The translations under genes were made by a program, and so were the position numbers. Shown one piece after another: positions 1-8,800 of a DNA stretch of 64,000 nucleotides (its first letter is position 1; every line of letters begins with the position of its first letter). This DNA comes from Fusobacterium varium (GTDB taxonomy: Bacteria; Fusobacteriota; Fusobacteriia; Fusobacteriales; Fusobacteriaceae): positions 2,232,001 through 2,296,000 of the forward strand of contig AP017968.1 of assembly GCA_002356455.1 (NCBI GenBank), in the 5' to 3' direction. Under the pieces are notes generated by a model. The model saw only the letters and a program-made list of their open reading frames with translations, searched no databases and was not told the DNA's origin.

Positions 1-2999
1 GTACTCTTTCCTTTTTCATGTGGTATCACTTTTTTAAGATCTAATCCCACTTTGGCTGATGTATAATCAAATGATTTTGAATCTGTTTCTATTGCTAGAG
101 TTTTATTTTCCTCATCTGCTCCATCCTGTTTTACATATGTATATGATAGAGTTGCATAAGGCTCTAAGTATAGATTATCTTCAATACTATAAAAGTATCT
201 TCCATTTAAGTAGATGTCATAAGATATATCATTGTAATTATCTGAATATTTCATTACTGGCTCTGCGATATCAGAAGCCACATTATTTATGGCTAATCTA
301 TCGACATCATAATTTCCATATTGAAATCCCATTCCTGCTGTTACTTTTAGATTTCCAATATGCTTTTTAGTATATCCTCCAATATACATTGCATTTCCCT
401 CTGCTTTTGAACCATTAGACAAGTCAGATTTAAGTTTATTCCCTCCAACTGCCACTCCAGCTTTAAAATCATCAGATACTCCATATTCTCCAAGCATATA
501 TGTTCCTGTGATTTTTGTATCTGCGTCTATATCAGAACTTCCTATATCATAAGTATAATATCCTTTTCCATAGTATGTATTTTTAGTTCCTCCATCTATA
601 TGAGTAAATCCGCCATATATCATCCATTTTCCTGTATCTGCTTTAAACAAATTTTCAGTAATTATATCTCTGAATATTCCCATTGATTTTCTTGATAATT
701 CAGAACTGTAAGAATATGGATTTCCTGTATAGATATCATTAAGATATCCTAAGAGAGCTGAAAGATTCTCCTGACTCACAACATTAAAATATTTTATTTG
801 ATCTGTTGAAAGTATTCCTTTATATACCTTATTAAGCTGATAATAATTTATGTCATCTGGATAGGGCATTGTTGGCAGTTCTTTCTTTGCTTTTATTAGA
901 ACATCTTCTGAGGAAAGCTTCTCAATATCATGAAGAAGGGATAAACTGTCTAATGTTATATCTGAAGAATAATTTATTTCATTTCCTTTTATTGAATCTG
1001 TTAATTCTGTTTTACCAAAATTCACTATACTTCCATCAGATAATTTTCCTACATCTAAAAGCAGTTTTCCTCCGTTTGAAGCTATACTTCCAGTATTGTC
1101 ATACAATGCATGTCCAATAATTTTATTGTTATTTTTTTCTGTACCATCTATTTTAAGTACAAGAACACTTCCATTTTCTAAAGTTATGTTTCCTAATTCT
1201 GCTGTCAGTTTTTCCTCAACAACACTTAAATCATTTTTAACTACATGTGTTTTATCAGATATTGTTACATTTCCATGTATTGATGTTTCATCAAATCCTT
1301 TTATATTATTAGAAATATTTATTTCAGCTTTTACTGTTTCTTTTGTTATATTTTGTTTCCCCAAAACAAGAGAAGAAGTGCCTGTTCCTGACAAAATTTC
1401 CCCATTTATTATTGTCCCATCAGATATTGCAAGCTTGTTATCTCCATCTCCTAAATCAATATCTCCATTTATTACTGTATTTATTTTTTCAATGCTTCCA
1501 TCTTTAAACTTTATTTCCCCAGATTCCAAAATCAGCTCATCATTTTGAGAATCTCCCTTAATAGCTATTCCACTATTATCTAATCCCCCATTGATAACAC
1601 TTCCAGAAATAGTCAAGGAATTCTCTCCACTATCATCAAATTTTATTGCTGATGTATAAGCATTTACTACAGAACCTTCTATTGCCTTTCCTGTTCCTGA
1701 TATTAAGATTGTATCTGTTATTCCATTTACTATAGAATTCTCATAACTATTTTCTGAAAAACTATTACTGCTATCTGCTGATGTAACAGCATTCTTGACC
1801 TTCATTTCTCTTTCCTTAGAAAACATCTTTACATCTATATCTTCACTTCCAATATATCTATATGAAACATCGTATTTCCCATCAGATTTAACTTTAAACA
1901 CAATACCATAATTCTTAATTTCAGGATCTCCTGTTCCAGCATTATTTATCGTTACCCTGTCAACTGGAGAAGTTGCATCATTTTGATTTAATAACAAGCC
2001 ATAATTATTTCCTTCTACCTTTACACTGGCACTAAAACTTTTATAAACAGCACTAGTAGTTCCATACACTATTCCAATATTGTTTATAATATTCTTAGTA
2101 TTTGACTCAAAATATAGTCCTCTTCCTTGAGTTGCTCCTATCCCTTGTGGTTTTGTTATTCCTGATATCATTCCTAAATTATCTATTGCAATCTCAGAAA
2201 CTGAACCACTACTTGTTATTCCATATGAAAATGCTTCTGAAGATATTCCAGTAATTTCTCCCATATTTTCCAATTTATTCAGCTTACCCTGATAATTATC
2301 TATTCCTGCTCCCTGATCTTTTCCACCTTGCCCTATTATAATTCCTTTATTTTTTATTTCTTCAATATTTGCTGTAGATCTAAAATTCATAATTCCAGTT
2401 CCTGTTTCTCCATTTCCTAATATTAATCCTGTATTATTTATCTCATCAATATTGCCAAAATTTCTAATTCCTGATGAAGTAAAATCACTTCTTATACTTT
2501 GGTTTAAAATCACTCCCAATATTTTCCCAGAATTATTTACCTCCCCTATATTTTCATTATTTTCTATTCCCACACCTCCTTTTTTTCCTGTTCCCAGCAC
2601 TATTCCATTATTTTCTATTTTTTCTACTCCTAATTTTGCATTGTAAATCCCATATCCAAATCCGTCAATATTTACTCCTGATATTGAGCCATTATTATAT
2701 ATTCCAAGCTTTAAATCTTCTTCTAATTCTATTGCCAATCCTAGCTGTCCATTCATTTCTATTTTTGTATTATTAGTATAGACATTATTCTTAAAAATAT
2801 TCTCTTTAAATGGATGTGTTGCTTTATCATATGTTTCACCATTAAATAATATTTCTTTTCCTGTTTCTTGAGTTATTTCTAAACCTTCTCCCATTACTGG
2901 TAAACAAGACAATAAAAAACCTATTGCAGTTGCTATTGTTACATTCAAACTTTTTTTCTTACTTCCTCTCTTAACTGCTTTCATTAGTTGTTCAATCAT
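1..2999 (-). CDS. Autotransporter outer-membrane protein, 3' end outside window
   Basis: The minus strand stays open from an ATG at 2999 (GGGGAGG ribosome site just upstream) to the window edge, giving about 999 visible residues. Residues 1 to about 38 form a long signal peptide with a basic start and hydrophobic core. The passenger is rich in short Asn/Gly/Ile strands of the NNxGxIxG kind, as in beta-helical type Va adhesins. From about residue 750 the sequence becomes aromatic and alternating (KWMIYGGFTHIDGG and similar), as in an autotransporter beta-barrel. The barrel end lies beyond base 1. Known fusobacterial members are adhesins; the ligand here cannot be told. The family call is firm, the specific role unknown. 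Confidence 0.9.
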   Translation of the reverse strand, partial: MIEQLMKAVKRGSKKKSLNVTIATAIGFLLSCLPVMGEGLEITQETGKEILFNGETYDKATHPFKENIFKNNVYTNNTKIEMNGQLGLAIELEEDLKLGIYNNGSISGVNIDGFGYGIYNAKLGVEKIENNGIVLGTGKKGGVGIENNENIGEVNNSGKILGVILNQSIRSDFTSSGIRNFGNIDEINNTGLILGNGETGTGIMNFRSTANIEEIKNKGIIIGQGGKDQGAGIDNYQGKLNKLENMGEITGISSEAFSYGITSSGSVSEIAIDNLGMISGITKPQGIGATQGRGLYFESNTKNIINNIGIVYGTTSAVYKSFSASVKVEGNNYGLLLNQNDATSPVDRVTINNAGTGDPEIKNYGIVFKVKSDGKYDVSYRYIGSEDIDVKMFSKEREMKVKNAVTSADSSNSFSENSYENSIVNGITDTILISGTGKAIEGSVVNAYTSAIKFDDSGENSLTISGSVINGGLDNSGIAIKGDSQNDELILESGEIKFKDGSIEKINTVINGDIDLGDGDNKLAISDGTIINGEILSGTGTSSLVLGKQNITKETVKAEINISNNIKGFDETSIHGNVTISDKTHVVKNDLSVVEEKLTAELGNITLENGSVLVLKIDGTEKNNNKIIGHALYDNTGSIASNGGKLLLDVGKLSDGSIVNFGKTELTDSIKGNEINYSSDITLDSLSLLHDIEKLSSEDVLIKAKKELPTMPYPDDINYYQLNKVYKGILSTDQIKYFNVVSQENLSALLGYLNDIYTGNPYSYSSELSRKSMGIFRDIITENLFKADTGKWMIYGGFTHIDGGTKNTYYGKGYYTYDIGSSDIDADTKITGTYMLGEYGVSDDFKAGVAVGGNKLKSDLSNGSKAEGNAMYIGGYTKKHIGNLKVTAGMGFQYGNYDVDRLAINNVASDIAEPVMKYSDNYNDISYDIYLNGRYFYSIEDNLYLEPYATLSYTYVKQDGADEENKTLAIETDSKSFDYTSAKVGLDLKKVIPHEKGKS

Positions 3000-3593
3000 A
3001 TTATTTTTCCTCCCCAAGAATATTTTAAAAATGCTTTCTTTATATGATTTTATTTTTATAGTTTTTTATAGTTATACATATCTCAAATCCCAAGCAATTA
3101 AAAAAAGTTCTCTTATATGTATCAAGGCGCCCACTTTTTAAAATATAAGTTTTAAAGAATATTTTAATTAAAAAATATTTTTATATATTAAATTTATTCA
3201 ATATTTTTACTATAATTAAGATTTGCCCTTATTTTTAATTCTTTATTATTTTTTTGCTAGTTTTGCTATTAATAAAAATACACTATCTAAAAATCTTTAA
3301 ACTATATCACTTTATATTAATATTTTCTATTATATTTCTCATCAACTTCATTACTGCTATAAGTAAAATCTATCAAAAACTTATACATTTTCTTTAATTT
3401 TATTTTTATCTTAATTGAAATTTCTCATTTATAATTTAAGTTTAATTTATTTCAATAACTTCTTTACTAATGTTTTTAATAGCAGTTTTTTATATAAGAT
3501 TATCCTTCATATTCTATAGAAATTAAAAAAAAGCGGATTATGCCATTAATCCGCTAACCCACTTTTTTCTTTTTCAAAATTTCTTCTTTATAT
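3000..3593. other. Intergenic region upstream of the autotransporter
   Basis: About 590 bases of very AT-rich sequence. Apart from the terminator at 3532-3555 I see no gene. It must hold the autotransporter promoter, but no -35/-10 pair stands out from the A/T runs. Confidence 0.6.
3532..3555 (-). terminator. Intrinsic terminator of the DhaLK-LsrF operon
   Basis: AGCGGATTA at 3532-3540 pairs with TAATCCGCT at 3547-3555. On the minus strand the hairpin is followed by an uninterrupted U run, about 40 bases after the last gene of the operon. Confidence 0.85.
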
Positions 3594-3908
3594 TTATTTT
3601 TTCTCCTCTATTAATTCAAAGATTACTCCTTCTTTAATAGCAAAAGCTATATTTATATCTCCAGCATCAAAAGTATCAAAAATTACTCTGTCCATTTTTT
3701 TCTTTTCTTCTTCAATAGATGCTACTTTTATAGCTACATGAGGCTGATGCTGCATTTCTATAGGAAGTGGAGTTCCACTTTCATATCTTAAATATTCAAA
3801 TTTATATTCATGATTATCAGCAACTGTTACAAATACTTTTAAAGGTGCTAAGTATATTTCATTCTCTTTTATCTCTGTAGTAGGAACTCCTATATGTACA
3901 AATTCCAT
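3594..3908 (-). CDS. Small VOC/glyoxalase-like protein, last gene of the operon
   Basis: 104 residues from ATG 3908, with a GAGGAGG ribosome site 5 bases upstream; a TTG in that site is unlikely to be used. The opening MEFVHIGVPT and the later QPHVAIKV strand suggest one vicinal-oxygen-chelate half-fold (His5, then His in QPHVA, late Glu), as in small isomerases or lactonases. It follows the LsrF-like aldolase by 21 bases and so is probably an accessory isomerase in the same sugar-phosphate route. The metal site and substrate are inferences. Confidence 0.6.
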   Translation of the reverse strand: MEFVHIGVPTTEIKENEIYLAPLKVFVTVADNHEYKFEYLRYESGTPLPIEMQHQPHVAIKVASIEEEKKKMDRVIFDTFDAGDINIAFAIKEGVIFELIEEKK

Positions 3909-3929
3909 ATTTTTCCTCCTCAAAATTTT

Positions 3930-4808
3930 TTATTTTTTAATACTTAAATAATAATCATATGCTGCTTTACCAGTATAATTTTCATGAACTACTTTTGCTA
4001 CCGCTTTAGCCATAGCTTTGGGATCTTCAGCTTGAAATATATTTCTTCCCATATCTACTCCTGCTGCTCCTTGTCTGATTGCATTATATGTCATTTCCAA
4101 TGCTTCGTCTTCAGGAAGTTTTTTTCCTCCAGCTACTACAATAGGTACTGGACAGGCTGCTACTACTTTATCAAAATCTTCACAATAATATGTTTTGATT
4201 ATATGAGCTCCCAATTCTGCAAGAATTCTTGTTGCAAGAAGAAAATATTTAGTTGTTCTTTCCATTTGTTTTCCAACTGCAACTACCCCCATTACTGGTA
4301 TACCATATTTATTTCCCATATCTATAGTCTTTGTAAGATTAGCTATTGATTCCTTTTGTCCTGGTGCTCCTATAAATGTTTGTACAGCCATACATGTTGC
4401 ATTCATACGGATAGCATCTTCTATATCTACCCCTATTACTTCATGGCTCATGTCATCATCAAGTACAGAACCTCCTGCTGTTACTCTAAGTGCTAAGCCT
4501 TTATCAAAATATGGAGGTATACAAGTTCTCATAGCTCCTCTTGTTGCCATAAAAACATCCACATCTTCTGCTAAAGGGGGAATAGCTAAATCTAATCTCT
4601 CTAATCCAGCAGTTGACCCCATTATATATCCATGATCAAAAGCCAGCATAACTGTTCTTCCACTTTTAGGATTGAATATTTTAGCTAGACGAGATTTCAT
4701 TCCCCAGTCCATATTCTCCATTCCTTTTACATAAAATGATTTATTATTTTCAAAAGGGACATCTGTCATATAGTCCTTTGCTAATTTATTTCCAAATTGA
4801 TCTGCCAT
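3930..4808 (-). CDS. lsrF: LsrF-like class I aldolase/thiolase
   Basis: 292 residues, colinear by eye with E. coli LsrF, including the early KSRLAKIFNPKSG block, MLAFDHGY, and the end GVDMGRNIFQ. Lys205 in AHIIKTYY matches the Schiff-base lysine of this aldolase family. LsrF itself acts on the phosphorylated autoinducer-2 breakdown product. No lsrK, lsrR, lsrG or Lsr transporter is nearby; the gene sits with dhaK and dhaL-like kinase genes instead. A different short keto-sugar phosphate is therefore a fair guess as substrate. ATG 4808 has an AGAGAGG ribosome site. Confidence 0.85.
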   Translation of the reverse strand: MADQFGNKLAKDYMTDVPFENNKSFYVKGMENMDWGMKSRLAKIFNPKSGRTVMLAFDHGYIMGSTAGLERLDLAIPPLAEDVDVFMATRGAMRTCIPPYFDKGLALRVTAGGSVLDDDMSHEVIGVDIEDAIRMNATCMAVQTFIGAPGQKESIANLTKTIDMGNKYGIPVMGVVAVGKQMERTTKYFLLATRILAELGAHIIKTYYCEDFDKVVAACPVPIVVAGGKKLPEDEALEMTYNAIRQGAAGVDMGRNIFQAEDPKAMAKAVAKVVHENYTGKAAYDYYLSIKK

Positions 4809-4822
4809 CTATTTTACCTCTC

Positions 4823-5824
4823 TTACTTTTTAAAATATGGTGTATTACATGGTTGATTCCAGTAATGAACAAGTTCGTCATCCATTCTTGCTATCATCAT
4901 TTGGAATCCTGCCTGCTCCTGAACTGTCAATAATTCTCCAACTGCATTAGCCACATCTTCTATTCCTTTTTCTTTTAGGTAATTATAGCATTTTCTAAAT
5001 ACTATTAATTGCTCCATAAGAGTAGTTGCCCCAGTTCCATTAATAACTACTAATAACTTTTCTCCTGTTTTGACATCTAAATCTTTCAACAAAGCATCAA
5101 GCATAATTTGAGCTGTTTCATCAGCAGTTTTAAGAGGCATTCTTCCTCCGCCACCTTCTCCATGCTGACCCATTCCAATTTCCATATCATCTTCATCAAG
5201 TTCTGCTATAACTCCACCTGTGCTTGGATGAGTAGCTCCTTTTGCTGCTACTGCTATAGTTGCCATATTATCAGCAAATTTTTGAGCTATTGCTGCCACT
5301 TCCTCTAAAGATTTTCCCTCTGCTGCTGCAGCTCCTGCAATTTTATATAAAGGTACACATCCAACAAGTCCTCTTCTGTCATCAGCATTTTCTCTAGGTG
5401 CATTAGCCACATCATCTTGAGTAACTACTTTTATTACATTTAATCCAGCTTTTTTTACCATTTTCATAGTGAGGTTAGCAGTCAGCATATCTCCAGCATG
5501 ATTTAATACTACAAAAAGTACTCCTTTTCCTTTATCAGCCATTTTGATAGCTTCAAAACATGGCTGAGGCCCAGGTGCTGCAAAAATATCTCCTGGTACA
5601 GAAATATCTACCATTCCTTCTCCTACAAATCCACTGATAGCAGGTTCATGTCCTGTTCCACCAAGAGTTACAATAGTTACTCTATCTGCATCTTTTAATT
5701 TTTTATTTACTACCAATCTTGTTCCTTCTGTCAACTCAATAATATCCTGATTAGAAAGTGCCAATCCCTCCAAAAGTTCCTGTGTTAAATTACTTGGATC
5801 ATTGATGAATTTTTTCATTTTCAT
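4823..5824 (-). CDS. dhaK: DhaK-like dihydroxyacetone/short ketose kinase, substrate-binding subunit
   Basis: 333 residues. GGTGHEP at about 55-61 and GDIFAAPGP at 78-86 are hallmarks of the DhaK fold. His221 in GMGQHGE is the residue that binds the ketose covalently in DhaK. It pairs with the DhaL gene just upstream (26-base gap). No DhaM or other PTS partner is in the window, so the phosphate donor (ATP, or a distant PTS protein) is open. In some bacteria DhaK/DhaL relatives phosphorylate C4 ketoses rather than dihydroxyacetone, and the LsrF-like neighbour points the same way. Confidence 0.88.
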   Translation of the reverse strand: MKMKKFINDPSNLTQELLEGLALSNQDIIELTEGTRLVVNKKLKDADRVTIVTLGGTGHEPAISGFVGEGMVDISVPGDIFAAPGPQPCFEAIKMADKGKGVLFVVLNHAGDMLTANLTMKMVKKAGLNVIKVVTQDDVANAPRENADDRRGLVGCVPLYKIAGAAAAEGKSLEEVAAIAQKFADNMATIAVAAKGATHPSTGGVIAELDEDDMEIGMGQHGEGGGGRMPLKTADETAQIMLDALLKDLDVKTGEKLLVVINGTGATTLMEQLIVFRKCYNYLKEKGIEDVANAVGELLTVQEQAGFQMMIARMDDELVHYWNQPCNTPYFKK

Positions 5825-5850
5825 AATAAAAACCCTCCTGTTAATTTATT

Positions 5851-6477
5851 TTATTCAAAACTTTTTGCAAATCCCTGAAATAAAAGATTCATTGAAACTG
5901 CTCCCGCATCTTTAAATCCTAAAGTTTTTTCTTTATAGCTTTTTGCCCTTCCATATTTTGAAATATAATTTTTAGTATCTTCACATCCCTTTTCTGCTGC
6001 TACTGCTGCTTCAGCAAACATTCCTCTTATATCTGATTCAGAAACTGCAATAGCTGCTGCTGCTGGTATAAAAGTATCCATCATAGTTTTATCTCCAACT
6101 TTTGCCCCAGATACATCATTCATTTCTTCTAGTGAAGCTGCAAACATATCTTTTATAATCTGCTCATCTAATTCCTCTGCACCTTCTGGGATTCCAACAG
6201 CTAAACCAGATATTAAGCTTCCCCAAAGAGGTCCTGCTGATCCGCCATTTACTCCCATAACACTCATTCCTAAATTATCTATAAAGTCTTTTATACTAGT
6301 TTCTGCATTCCAGTTTTCTATATCTTTTTCTATTGCATTTGCTATTTTTACAATAGTTATACCATGATCACCATCACCAAATTTTGAATCTATCTCAGAA
6401 AGCTCATCAGCATCAGCCTTTAAAAGATCACATGATGTCAGAAACATTTTTTTAATATCTTCTTTATTAATTTTCAA
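5851..6477 (-). CDS. dhaL: DhaL-like kinase, nucleotide-binding subunit
   Basis: 208 residues from TTG 6477, chosen because GGAGGTG ends 5 bases before it; an in-frame ATG at 6492 would overlap that ribosome site. Asp30, Asp35 and Asp37 in IDSKFGDGDHG are the Mg-nucleotide ligands of the DhaL fold, and the GGSAGPLWGS loop is present. First gene of the operon dhaL-dhaK-lsrF-like-VOC. DhaL normally holds ADP/ATP and passes phosphate to the sugar on DhaK. Confidence 0.87.
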   Translation of the reverse strand: MKINKEDIKKMFLTSCDLLKADADELSEIDSKFGDGDHGITIVKIANAIEKDIENWNAETSIKDFIDNLGMSVMGVNGGSAGPLWGSLISGLAVGIPEGAEELDEQIIKDMFAASLEEMNDVSGAKVGDKTMMDTFIPAAAAIAVSESDIRGMFAEAAVAAEKGCEDTKNYISKYGRAKSYKEKTLGFKDAGAVSMNLLFQGFAKSFE

Positions 6478-6884
6478 TTTTGGCACCTCCATACTTCTTT
6501 AATTCAATATTATCATATGTAATTACAAATGTCAACGGATATAAAATAAATATTGTGATATTTTTATGTACGATATTATTTGTTTTAAAACAATATTTTT
6601 ATTTTTTATAAAAAAATCTTAATATATATTCTCTATATAAAATATAATGTATAAAGAATAATTTCTAATATTTTATTTATTTTTATATTAAAACTGTATT
6701 TTCTAATTGACTAATGCTTTTTAACTTTTAATACAAACTTTTATATCCTGTAAAAATATTTATATAAATAAAAATTTAAAATTTACTTTTTTCATTTTAT
6801 AGATTATAATACTTTAGTATGTCACAATACTTAAGACAATTAATTGTTGATATACTATAAATCTTTAAAAGGAGAGATAAACAA
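6478..6884. other. Divergent promoter region
   Basis: About 400 bases, almost entirely A/T, between the minus-strand dha operon and the plus-strand flavoprotein. It must carry both promoters; many TATAAT-like words make an exact choice unsafe. No gene or clear hairpin seen. Confidence 0.55.
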
Positions 6885-8564
6885 ATGAAAAAATTATTTA
6901 CAACTGTATTATTTTTATTTATCAGTGCTTTTATCTTTGCATCTGGTACAGTAACTACATCTGGAACTGGAGATGGATTTTCTGGAAAAATTAAAGTTGA
7001 TGTTCTAACAAATGGGGAAAAGATAGAAGATATCAAACTTGTTTCAGATTCTGAAACTTCTCACATAATCTCAAGAGCCTTTCCTGTATTAAAAGAAAGA
7101 ATTTTAAAAACTCAATCACCTATTGTTGATAGCGTATCTGGTGCTTCTTATACTTCTTTCGGAATAAAAAAAGCTGTTGCTGACGCTCTTAAATCTAATG
7201 GAAAAGATTTTGGAAGAATTAGATTTAATACTAAAGCTCCTGAACAGCCTATTGTTAATTTAAAAGCTGTAAATACTGATCTTGTAATTATTGGTGGAGG
7301 CCCTGCTGGATTAGCTGCAGCTATATCCGCTAAAGAGGCTGGACTAAAAAATATAATTCTTATTGAAAAATTAGATATTCTTAGTGGTAATGGAAAATAT
7401 GATATGAATTTTTATGATCTTATTAATTCAGAAGCTCAAAAAGCTAATGGAATAAATGATACTGTTGAAGCCCTTATAGCTGATAATACTAATCCTTTGG
7501 ATACTCCTGAAAGAATAAAAGCACAAGCTGAGGGTGCATTCGTCTTAGATAAATGGTTAAGAAGTTTTGGTGTAAAATTAAACTATAACTATGGAAAAAG
7601 AGGGCATATGGCAGAATCTAATGCCTATGCTGGAGCTCATGTTCAAGATGGTATGGAAAAGAAAGTTAAGGAATTAGATATTGATGTTCGTACAGGTACA
7701 AAGGGACTTGACCTCATTATGAAAGATGGTAAAGCAGTTGGTGTAAAAGTACAAAATGGAAATAATTTTTATGATATCAATGCTAAGGCTGTTATTCTTG
7801 CTACTGGAGGATTCTCTGCTAATAAAGAATTACTTAAGAAGTATGTCCCAGGATCTGAAATTTTCCAAACTTCAAATCAAATAGGAGCTACTGGAGATTT
7901 TATTCCTGTATTTGAAAAAAATAATATAAAAACTGCTAATCTTGAAGTATTAAATATATTTCCTTTCATTATCAGACAAACAAGAGATTTAACTGGTGGA
8001 GGAGATGGATTTATTCTTGTAAATAAAGATGGAAAAAGATTCACAAGTGAAAACATTACTTATGCTACTAGATTTTCTACTGCACAGAAAATACTTGATC
8101 AACCTGATTCTGCTGTTTTCTATATTTATGACCAAAAATTATATGATGCAAGTTTCCGTCTGCAAAAGCATACAGCCCAAGGACTTCATATAAAAGCTGC
8201 TACTCTTGATGAATTAGCAGATAAATTAGGAATAGATAAAAATAATTTAAAAACAACAGTAAAAGAATTTAATAAAGCTGTTCGTGGAGAAATTAAAGAT
8301 CCATTCAGAGAAAACCCTACTAAAAAAGAATTTATGAGTGAAGGTCCTTATTATGGTGTACAGGTAGAATCTGCTATACATATGACTAGAGGTGGAGTTG
8401 TTGCTGATGAAAAAACTCAGGTTCTTTATGAAAATGGCAATATAGTAAATGGACTGTATGCAGCTGGAGAAGTTGCCAACAGTAATTCAGGTGCCTATAG
8501 TGCTGCTGTTATCTTTGGTAGAATAGCAGGAAAAGAAGCTGCTGAATATATAAATAAAAGGTAA
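6885..8564 (+). CDS. Secreted FMN-bind/FAD flavoprotein reductase (fumarate/urocanate reductase family), copy A
   Basis: 559 residues with an AGGAGAG ribosome site. Residues 1-20 are a signal peptide. An FMN-bind domain follows (about 20-100), with DSVSGASYTS at 82-91; Ser88 fits the ApbE flavinylation motif. An FAD_binding_2 domain starts at LVIIGGGPAGLAAA (133-146) and runs to the end, with the ILATGG and AGEVANSNSGAYSAA blocks. There is no heme domain, so electrons probably arrive through covalent FMN from a membrane donor. Related enzymes reduce fumarate, urocanate or other enoates outside the cytoplasm in anaerobic respiration. The acceptor here is unknown. A paralogue follows at once. 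Confidence 0.9.
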   Translation: MKKLFTTVLFLFISAFIFASGTVTTSGTGDGFSGKIKVDVLTNGEKIEDIKLVSDSETSHIISRAFPVLKERILKTQSPIVDSVSGASYTSFGIKKAVADALKSNGKDFGRIRFNTKAPEQPIVNLKAVNTDLVIIGGGPAGLAAAISAKEAGLKNIILIEKLDILSGNGKYDMNFYDLINSEAQKANGINDTVEALIADNTNPLDTPERIKAQAEGAFVLDKWLRSFGVKLNYNYGKRGHMAESNAYAGAHVQDGMEKKVKELDIDVRTGTKGLDLIMKDGKAVGVKVQNGNNFYDINAKAVILATGGFSANKELLKKYVPGSEIFQTSNQIGATGDFIPVFEKNNIKTANLEVLNIFPFIIRQTRDLTGGGDGFILVNKDGKRFTSENITYATRFSTAQKILDQPDSAVFYIYDQKLYDASFRLQKHTAQGLHIKAATLDELADKLGIDKNNLKTTVKEFNKAVRGEIKDPFRENPTKKEFMSEGPYYGVQVESAIHMTRGGVVADEKTQVLYENGNIVNGLYAAGEVANSNSGAYSAAVIFGRIAGKEAAEYINKR

Positions 8565-8580
8565 AATTAATTTTTTATAG

Positions 8581-8625
8581 AAACTGAATCATTCTCCTAT
8601 TAAAGAGTGATTCAGTTTTTTTATT
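8581..8625 (+). terminator. Terminator after flavoprotein A
   Basis: AAACTGAATCA (8581-8591) pairs with TGATTCAGTTT (8608-8618), followed by a T run. It separates the two flavoprotein genes, so copy B has its own promoter in 8626-8790. Confidence 0.9.
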
Positions 8626-8800
8626 TTTGATATTATTTTCAGATTTGATATATAACATATACTTAAATCATTTTAATTTAAATTTACTTTTAATATTTTT
8701 TAAGTTATAATATAAATATATAGTGTATTTAATATCATAAATTAGTTTTGATATTGACTTTACAAACTAAAACAATACAATATTTGAAGGAGGATTTAAA

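Noticed and set aside
1096-1548. Long plus-strand frame at the left end
   Set aside because: Antisense shadow of the autotransporter gene.
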